A stretch of 18,595 nt of DNA, from contig DASYQJ010000031.1 in NCBI GenBank assembly GCA_036005605.1, forward strand, positions 1 through 18,595, read 5' to 3'. Below the pieces are notes generated by a model. It was not told where the DNA came from. It saw only the letters and a program-made list of their open reading frames with translations, and did not search any database. Both the position numbers and the translations under genes were made by a program. The stretch comes from JALZAA01 sp036005605. GTDB taxonomy: Bacteria > Actinomycetota > Acidimicrobiia > IMCC26256 > JACDBD01. Positions within the stretch are counted from its first letter, which is position 1, and each line of letters opens with the position of its first letter. Below are positions 14,209-18,595 of this stretch, piece by piece.

Positions 14209-14216
14209 CGGTGCCC

Positions 14217-15164
14217 GTGCCGGAACTGCGGCGGGACGAGCTGAGCGGTCGTTGGGTGCTTCTCGCGCCCGGGCGCGCCGCGCGCCCGCACACGTTCGGT
14301 TCGTCGGCGCCGGATGCGCCGGGCGCGGACGCGTGCCCGTTCTGCCCCGGGAACGAGCAGCTGACGCCGCCCGAGGTGTACCGCACGGGCGGGGGCGCGC
14401 CCGACACGCCGGGATGGAGCGTGCGCGTGGTGCCGAACCTTTATCCCATCGTCGGCGGCGCCGACGCCGGACCCGGCGCGACGGGCGCGCACGAAGTCGT
14501 CGTCCTCTCCCCTGCGCACGAAGCCTCGTTCGCGCGGCTCGACGAGCGGCAAGCGACCGAGGTGCTCACCGTGCTCCGAGATCGCGCCCGTCATCATCTC
14601 GCCGCCGGCCGGGCCTTCGTGCAGGTGGTGATCAACCACGGTCGAGCCGCGGGGGCGTCGATCGAGCACCCGCACGCGCAGATCGTCGCGCTCGATCTGG
14701 TGCCGCCCGCAGTCGCGCAGGCGGTCGAACGGTTCGAGGACGACGGTCTCGACCTGGTGATGGCCGACCTCGACCGGGCCGGCGACGATCTTCGCCTGCT
14801 CGACGGGCCTGTCGCGGCGTGGTGCCCCCGGGCCGGGAGCGCGCCGTACGAGCTGCGCCTCGCACTCCGCTCCCCCGGATCACGTTTCGACGAAGCCGGC
14901 GACGGCGACATGCCACTCGTCGCCGACGCGACTCGTTCCGTGCTGGCGCGCCTCGCCGGTGCCACCGCCGACGCGCCGTACAACCTCGTCGTCCACACTG
15001 CCCCTCCCGGCGCGAGCGACGAGTCGTTTCACTGGTACATCGAGGTCCAGACGAGGATGGCAGTCGTCGCCGGGTTCGAGCAGGGCACCGGCATCTTGGT
15101 GAACACGGTCCCGCCCGAGCGCTCGGCGAGGGAGCTACGCCAGGCGGCCGCCGACGCGCCCTAG
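14217..15164 (+). CDS. galT: GalT-like hexose-1-phosphate nucleotidylyltransferase (HIT superfamily)
   Basis: A 315-residue protein related to galactose-1-phosphate uridylyltransferase, which exchanges UMP between UDP-glucose and galactose-1-phosphate. Visible motifs: RRDELSGRWVLLAPGR at the N-terminus, the zinc-binding CPFC (40-43), VVPNLYPIV, then INHGRAAGASIEHPHAQ (139-155), in which H153 is the expected nucleophile that carries the nucleotide, and near the end FHWYIEVQTR followed by GTGILVNTVPPE. The length and single-chain two-HIT-domain layout fit GalT; ADP-glucose phosphorylase-like enzymes share these motifs and cannot be excluded. No galK or galE is next to it. GTG 14217 follows TAGCCT by 8 nt. 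It ends against the convergent enoyl-CoA hydratase gene with no gap. Confidence 0.85.
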   Translation: MPELRRDELSGRWVLLAPGRAARPHTFGSSAPDAPGADACPFCPGNEQLTPPEVYRTGGGAPDTPGWSVRVVPNLYPIVGGADAGPGATGAHEVVVLSPAHEASFARLDERQATEVLTVLRDRARHHLAAGRAFVQVVINHGRAAGASIEHPHAQIVALDLVPPAVAQAVERFEDDGLDLVMADLDRAGDDLRLLDGPVAAWCPRAGSAPYELRLALRSPGSRFDEAGDGDMPLVADATRSVLARLAGATADAPYNLVVHTAPPGASDESFHWYIEVQTRMAVVAGFEQGTGILVNTVPPERSARELRQAAADAP

Positions 15165-15168
15165 CTAG
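15161..15168. other. Palindrome CTAGCTAG holding the stop codons of two convergent genes
   Basis: The GalT-like gene stops with TAG at 15162-15164 and the enoyl-CoA hydratase stops with TAG at 15167-15165 on the other strand. Both lie inside this 8-bp palindrome, so the two coding regions abut with no spacer. Confidence 0.9.
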
Positions 15169-15941
15169 CGGCCGACGAACTTCGCTTTGCCGGGACCGTG
15201 CTCGAGGAAGCTGCGGACGCCGGTAGCGGCGTCCTCGGTGTCGAACACTTCGGCGAACGCGTCCGCCTCGAGGTCGAGACCGTCGTCGAGCCGGCCGCCG
15301 ATCCCGCCGTCGATCACGCGCTTGGCCATCCCCATCGCGACGACCGCTCCCGACGCCAAGGACGCCGCCCACGCCAGCGCGGCGTCCTCCAGCTCGGCGG
15401 CGGGGACCACCCGGTCGACGAGCCCGATGGCGAGGGCCTCGTCCGCCTTCACCTGCCGCCCGCTCCAGACGAGCTCCTTCGCCCGCGCCGGACCGACCAA
15501 CCGGGGCAAGCGCTGCGTCGCGCCCGCGCCCGGGATGACTCCGAGAAGGATCTCGGGTTGCCCGACGCGCGCGTTGTCGGCGGCGATCCGCAGGTCGCAC
15601 GCCAGCGCCAGCTCGAGGCCGCCGCCGAGCGCGACGCCGTTGACGGCGGCGATGACCGGCCGCGGGATCTCGCCGATGGTGTCGTACGCGGCCCGAAACC
15701 GCGCGCCGATGGCGCGTGCCTCGGCCGGACCGCCGAACTCGCTGATGTCTGCCCCGGCCGCGAACGCCTTGGGTCCGCCGAAGACGACAACGGCCTTGAC
15801 GTCCGGATCGCCGGCGAGGTCGCGGGCGGAGGAGGCGAGTTCGTCGAGCACCGCTCCCGACAACGCGTTGAGCGGCGGCCGGTCGATGCGCAGGACGGCG
15901 ACGCCGTCGTCGCGGCGGTCGGTGCGAACACTGTCGGGCAT
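15165..15941 (-). CDS. Enoyl-CoA hydratase/isomerase (crotonase family)
   Basis: A 258-residue crotonase. These enzymes add water to 2-enoyl-CoA in fatty-acid oxidation, although the family includes isomerases and other activities. The oxyanion-hole region FAAGADISEF (60-69) and NGVALGGGLELALACDLRIA (101-120) are present. Both acid/base glutamates of true hydratases are kept: E110 in GGGLE and E130 in GQPE, spaced 20 residues as in rat crotonase (E144/E164). PGAGATQRLPRLVG follows. This supports real hydratase chemistry. ATG 15941 has GGGAG 6 nt upstream. It lies 38 bp after the GNAT gene on the same strand. The acyl chain specificity is not visible. Confidence 0.92.
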   Translation of the reverse strand: MPDSVRTDRRDDGVAVLRIDRPPLNALSGAVLDELASSARDLAGDPDVKAVVVFGGPKAFAAGADISEFGGPAEARAIGARFRAAYDTIGEIPRPVIAAVNGVALGGGLELALACDLRIAADNARVGQPEILLGVIPGAGATQRLPRLVGPARAKELVWSGRQVKADEALAIGLVDRVVPAAELEDAALAWAASLASGAVVAMGMAKRVIDGGIGGRLDDGLDLEADAFAEVFDTEDAATGVRSFLEHGPGKAKFVGR

Positions 15942-15979
15942 GAGGGCTCCCCGTTGACGAGATCGTGACTCGGTCTTGA

Positions 15980-16624
15980 CTAGCTCGGGCGCGCGAACAG
16001 CACTTCGCCGCCGATCGGGCGGAAGCCGGCGGACAGCAGGGCGCGCACCGACGCCACGTTCCCCGGCGCGACCTGGGCGAAGATCGCCTTCCCGTCCGGG
16101 ACGAACGTGCGCGCCGCGAGCGCCAGCCGGCGACCGAGGCCGCGGTGGCGAGCGGCGGGCTCGACCTCGAACGCGCACTCCAGGCGTCCGGCCAGGCCCC
16201 GGCCGACGACGAGCACGCCGAGCTCCTCGGCATCCGTGAAGACACGCAGGTCGGCGCGGTACCGGGCGGCGCGCCGCACCCGGTCGTGACCGCCGAGGTC
16301 GTCACGCGGTGTGAGCTCGAGATCGGCGTGGTCGGCGGGAGGCGCGGCCATCACCAGGTCGCGGCTGCCGGGTTTGGTCCCCAGCCGCTCCGCCAGCCAC
16401 AGTTGGAACGACGGATGGGTCCACGCCGAAAGCTCGCCGGTCGGCAGCGCGTTCAGGACGTCGTCGGCCGGCACGTCCGCCGCCACCACCAGGTGGGCGG
16501 TGAAGTCGACGATGGCGTCGGCGGGGCCGCCGGGCGACGGCATCACCTCGACGAAGCCGTCGGGCGGCGGGTGGTCGCCGTGCGCGGCCGCGTGCAGCAT
16601 CACCGCAAGGGGGTGCTCGGTCAC
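15980..16624 (-). CDS. GNAT family N-acetyltransferase
   Basis: A 214-residue protein whose C-terminal half is a GNAT domain: LECAFEVEPAARHRGLGRRLALAAR (148-172) contains the R-x-x-G-x-G acetyl-CoA pyrophosphate loop at 159-164, and QVAPGNVASVRALLSAGFRPIGGEVLF is the usual end of the fold. The N-terminal 110 residues resemble no domain I can name; they may be a degenerate second GNAT lobe or substrate-binding part. GTG 16624 was chosen because TAACCT ends 7 nt upstream, which predicts a leaderless transcript starting inside the end of the meaB gene. Other starts further upstream would overlap meaB heavily. Substrate unknown. Confidence 0.8.
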   Translation of the reverse strand: MTEHPLAVMLHAAAHGDHPPPDGFVEVMPSPGGPADAIVDFTAHLVVAADVPADDVLNALPTGELSAWTHPSFQLWLAERLGTKPGSRDLVMAAPPADHADLELTPRDDLGGHDRVRRAARYRADLRVFTDAEELGVLVVGRGLAGRLECAFEVEPAARHRGLGRRLALAARTFVPDGKAIFAQVAPGNVASVRALLSAGFRPIGGEVLFARPS

Positions 16625-16631
16625 CTCGGGC

Positions 16632-16637
16632 AGGTTA
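16632..16637 (-). promoter_or_regulatory. -10 box (TAACCT) of a leaderless promoter for the GNAT gene
   Basis: TAACCT ends 7 nt before GTG 16624 and contains the TAA stop codon of the upstream meaB gene (16637-16635). It could give the GNAT gene its own transcript inside a co-directional cluster. Confidence 0.45.
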
Positions 16638-17579
16638 GATCTGCAGCAGCTCGTCGGCGGCGGCGTACGGGTCGAGCTCGCGTGCCGCGACCTTCTCCAC
16701 CAATCGGTCGAAGCGCTCACCACGACAGCGCTCGTCGGCGCCGGCCCGCAGTCGCTCGTGCACGATCGCCTGCAGCTCGTCGCGCAGCCGTGCGTCACGG
16801 CGACGCTCGAGCCGCCCGTCTGCCTCGAGGTGGGCGCGATGGTCGAGGACCGCCTGCCAGAGGTCGTCGATCCCCCGGCTATCGGTCGCGACGGTCTCGA
16901 CGATCGGCGGGCGCCAGTCGCGCTCCCCGGCCAGCTCGAGCATCACCTGCAGGTCGCGCACCGTGTCGGCCGCGCCCTCGCGGTCGGCCTTGTTCACGAC
17001 GAGCACGTCGGCGACCTCGAGCAGGCCCGCTTTGTTGGCCTGCACGCCGTCGCCCCACCGCGGGTTCACGACGACCACCGTCGTGTCGGCCGCGCCCGCC
17101 ACTTCGACCTCGACCTGTCCGACGCCGACCGTCTCGATGATGATCCACGGCTTGCCGGCGGCGTCGAGGATCCGCACGGCCTGGGGCGTCGCCAGCGACA
17201 GCCCTCCGAGGTGCCCGCGCGTCGCCATCGAACGGATGAACACGCCCTCGTCGGTCGCGTGGTCCTGCATGCGGACGCGATCGCCGAGGATCGCGCCGCC
17301 GCTGAACGGGCTGCTCGGATCGATCGCGAGCACGCCCACCTCGTTGCCGGAGCCGCGAATGAGCCCGATGAGTTTGTCGGTCAGCGTCGACTTCCCCGAG
17401 CCGGGCGCGCCGGTCATCCCGACCGTGTAGGCGCCGCCCGTGCTCAGGTACAAGCGGCCGACGGCCTCGGTGGCCGCGTCGCCCCCGGCCTCGACCAGCG
17501 AGATCAGCTTGGCGATGGCAGCTCGGTCGCCGCGGCGGGCGGCGTCGACGAGCGCGGGCGGATTGTGGAGCGCTGCTAT
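16635..17579 (-). CDS. meaB: MeaB/ArgK-type GTPase (methylmalonyl-CoA mutase chaperone); start codon uncertain
   Basis: G3E-family GTPase that in known cases protects and reloads B12-dependent acyl-CoA mutases. Motifs, counted from codon 17579: P-loop GAPGSGKST (57-65), then DPSSPFSGGAILGDRVRM, ETVGVGQVEVEVAGA and VVNKADR for guanine recognition, followed by a helical C-terminus used for dimerisation. The start is odd. The conserved N-terminus begins around 17579, but the frame has no ATG, GTG or TTG there. The only upstream candidates are ATG 17675 and GTG 17666, which would overlap the NFU gene by 91-100 bp and add residues that are only a shifted reading of that gene. ATA at 17579 overlaps the NFU TAG stop (ATAG) with GAGGTG 8 nt upstream and gives a typical length of 314 residues, so I used it provisionally. 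A mutase gene is not in the window. Confidence 0.88.
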   Translation of the reverse strand: MAALHNPPALVDAARRGDRAAIAKLISLVEAGGDAATEAVGRLYLSTGGAYTVGMTGAPGSGKSTLTDKLIGLIRGSGNEVGVLAIDPSSPFSGGAILGDRVRMQDHATDEGVFIRSMATRGHLGGLSLATPQAVRILDAAGKPWIIIETVGVGQVEVEVAGAADTTVVVVNPRWGDGVQANKAGLLEVADVLVVNKADREGAADTVRDLQVMLELAGERDWRPPIVETVATDSRGIDDLWQAVLDHRAHLEADGRLERRRDARLRDELQAIVHERLRAGADERCRGERFDRLVEKVAARELDPYAAADELLQI

Positions 17580-17824
17580 TCGGAGATCACCTCGGTGATC
17601 CCCGGGACCCGGTCCATGATGATCCGCTCGACCCCTGCCTTGAGGGTCATCATCGACACCGGGCACGTGCCGCACGCCCCCACCAAGGTGACGTGGACGG
17701 CGCTGTCGGCGTCGATGCCGTTGAAGATGATGTCGCCGCCGTCGCTCTGGAGCGCGGGGCGGATGGCGTCGATGGCCTCGAGGACGCCGGCTTCCCGGTC
17801 GTCGGTGTCGGTGTCAGTGGGCAT
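17576..17824 (-). CDS. NFU-type iron-sulfur carrier (NifU C-terminal domain protein)
   Basis: An 82-residue single-domain protein matching the NifU C-terminal (NFU) domain: an acidic start, then VLEAIDAIRPALQSDGGDI, and GACGTCPVSMMTLKAGVERII with the cluster-binding pair C51 and C54. Such proteins carry or transfer [4Fe-4S] clusters to target enzymes. The length is typical of stand-alone NFU proteins. ATG 17824 has GGAG 6 nt upstream. The gene lies 48 bp after murA and its stop overlaps the apparent start of meaB, so the two are probably co-translated. I see no other Fe-S assembly genes here. Confidence 0.9.
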   Translation of the reverse strand: MPTDTDTDDREAGVLEAIDAIRPALQSDGGDIIFNGIDADSAVHVTLVGACGTCPVSMMTLKAGVERIIMDRVPGITEVISE

Positions 17825-17872
17825 GCGCTGCTCCGCTCGGTGGGTCGGACCCGGCTCTCTTGTCCAACACTC

Positions 17873-18595
17873 CTATTCTCCCACGCCTTCCCGCTCCCGT
17901 CGGACGTCGGCGCCGAGCGCCCGGAGCTGACCGGCGAGGTCGGGGTAGCCGCGATCGACGTGGTACGGGTCGAGCACCCGGGTCTCGCCGTCGGCGGCGA
18001 GCCCGGCGACCACCAAGGCGGCGCCGGCGCGGACGTCCTGGGCCCGAACAGGGGCGCCGGACAGGCGGTCGACGCCACGGACCACCGCGTGACGGCCCTC
18101 GTTGCGGATGTCGGCGCCCATGCGGTGGAGCTCGTCGACGAACCCGAAGCGGTTGTCGAACACGTTCTCGGTGACGATCGCCGAGCCTTCGGCGGTGGCG
18201 AGCAGCGCCACGACGAGGGGCATGAAGTCGGTCGCGAAGCCGGGGTACGGCAGCGTCGCCACGTCGACGGCGTGCAGCCGCTCGTCGCAGCGGGCCCGGA
18301 GGCCGTCGGGGGTGGGCGAGACGGCGAGGCCCATCTCACCGAGCTTCAGCGCCACCATCTCGAGGTGGTCGAGTCGCGTGCCGTCGATGGTGACCTCTCC
18401 GCCGGCGACACCGCACGCCATCAGGATGGTCCCCGCTTCGATGCGATCCCCCATCACCTCGTTCTCGACCGGCGTCAGGCTCTCGACCCCTTCGACCTCG
18501 ATCGTCGACGACCCGGCACCGGAGATCTGCGCCCCCATGCGGTTGAGGAAGGCCGCCAGATCACTGATCTCCGGCTCGCGGGCGGCGTTGTCGAG
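17873..18595 (-). CDS. murA: UDP-N-acetylglucosamine 1-carboxyvinyltransferase, MurA (partial, 5' end outside window)
   Basis: The last 240 or so residues of an EPSP-synthase-fold enzyme. Reading enters at the right edge with NAAREPEISDLAAFLNRMGA and continues in frame through the methionine at 18538, so that ATG is internal. MurA-type segments follow: GVESLTPVENEVMGDRIEAGT, NVFDNRFGFVDELHRMGADI, DVRAGAALVVAGLAADG and HVDRGYPDLAGQLRALGADV. MurA adds enolpyruvate from PEP to UDP-GlcNAc, the first committed step of peptidoglycan synthesis, in the cytoplasm. The loop with the catalytic cysteine lies before the window, so whether it is Cys or Asp (fosfomycin sensitivity) cannot be read. The gene leads a co-directional cluster with the NFU and MeaB genes. 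Confidence 0.93.
   Translation of the reverse strand, partial: LDNAAREPEISDLAAFLNRMGAQISGAGSSTIEVEGVESLTPVENEVMGDRIEAGTILMACGVAGGEVTIDGTRLDHLEMVALKLGEMGLAVSPTPDGLRARCDERLHAVDVATLPYPGFATDFMPLVVALLATAEGSAIVTENVFDNRFGFVDELHRMGADIRNEGRHAVVRGVDRLSGAPVRAQDVRAGAALVVAGLAADGETRVLDPYHVDRGYPDLAGQLRALGADVRREREGVGE

Larger units (their letters stand above)
14180..14214. repeat. Inverted repeat carrying two divergent -10 boxes
   Basis: The left arm GCACCCAGGCTA (14180-14191) and the reverse complement of the right arm TAGCCTCGGTGC (14203-14214) agree at 11 of 12 positions, with 11 bp between. Each arm contains a TAGCCT -10 box reading outward. The repeat fills nearly the whole gap between the lpdA-like and galT-like start codons. 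Confidence 0.7.

Noticed and set aside
13443..14216. Upstream extension of the GalT-like reading frame across the LpdA-like gene
   Set aside because: The extension is antisense to a complete flavoprotein gene, and the GTG at 14217 has its own -10 box; conserved GalT sequence begins only there.
14632..16305. A 557-residue minus-strand open frame across the GalT-like, hydratase and GNAT genes
   Set aside because: It is out of frame with the hydratase and GNAT genes and antisense to GalT; Arg/Ala/Pro-rich composition is typical of high-GC shadow frames.
17838..17853. Palindrome GGGTC-G-GACCC upstream of the NFU gene as a terminator or operator
   Set aside because: A 5-bp stem with a 1-nt centre cannot fold as a hairpin, no T-tract follows, and no second copy was seen.
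1..18595. CRISPR arrays, tRNA genes, insertion sequences, phage genes or toxin-antitoxin pairs
   Set aside because: No repeated spacer-like units, cloverleaf candidates, transposase motifs or small gene pairs were seen; nearly all of the window is explained by housekeeping-type genes.

Overview
The window is a densely coding, high-GC stretch (roughly 70% by eye) with no tRNA, rRNA, insertion sequence, CRISPR or phage gene that I can see. Many GTG starts, TANNNT-type -10 boxes placed 6-8 nt before start codons (leaderless transcription), a fused biotin carboxylase/BCCP chain, an LCP-LytR_C protein, an LpdA-type flavoprotein and an ECF41-type sigma factor all point to an actinobacterium. An uncultured Acidimicrobiia-like lineage is my best guess, but this is inference. 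Sixteen genes are recognised; the two at the edges are partial. No stretch of 300 bases lacks a gene.

Layout. (1) 1-4311, minus strand: a cell-envelope operon reading LCP-family ligase, UDP-glucose 6-dehydrogenase, UDP-glucuronate decarboxylase and a family 2 glycosyltransferase that runs off the left edge. Together these make UDP-glucuronate and UDP-xylose, move sugars, and attach a glycopolymer to the wall. (2) 4389-6532, plus: pabB-pabC, overlapping by 4 nt, the p-aminobenzoate branch of folate synthesis. (3) 6498-9912: birA (minus) diverges from the acyl-CoA carboxylase biotin subunit (plus), which BirA would be expected to modify; a PhzF-like gene follows the carboxylase. (4) 9924-12798: a two-gene ABC-2 exporter (minus) diverges from an ECF41 sigma factor (plus). 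(5) 12809-15164: an LpdA-type flavoprotein (minus) diverges from a GalT-like uridylyltransferase (plus) across only 37 bp. (6) 15165-18595, minus: murA (partial), an NFU-type Fe-S protein, a MeaB-type GTPase, a GNAT acetyltransferase and an enoyl-CoA hydratase.

The most interesting signal is in the interval between the sigma factor and the transporter. Both strands carry an exact TGTCACA-N16-CGTC element, which I recall as the ECF41 promoter consensus: one faces the sigma gene and one faces the ABC operon. This suggests a self-contained switch in which an ECF41 sigma factor with a C-terminal SnoaL-like sensor domain controls itself and an exporter, rather than the oxidoreductase-type genes usually paired with this group. 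Secondary signals are a repeated TANCCT box 6-8 nt before five start codons, a 12-bp-arm inverted repeat that carries two divergent -10 boxes, overlapping divergent -10 boxes between birA and its predicted substrate gene, and a meaB gene with no ordinary start codon where one is expected.
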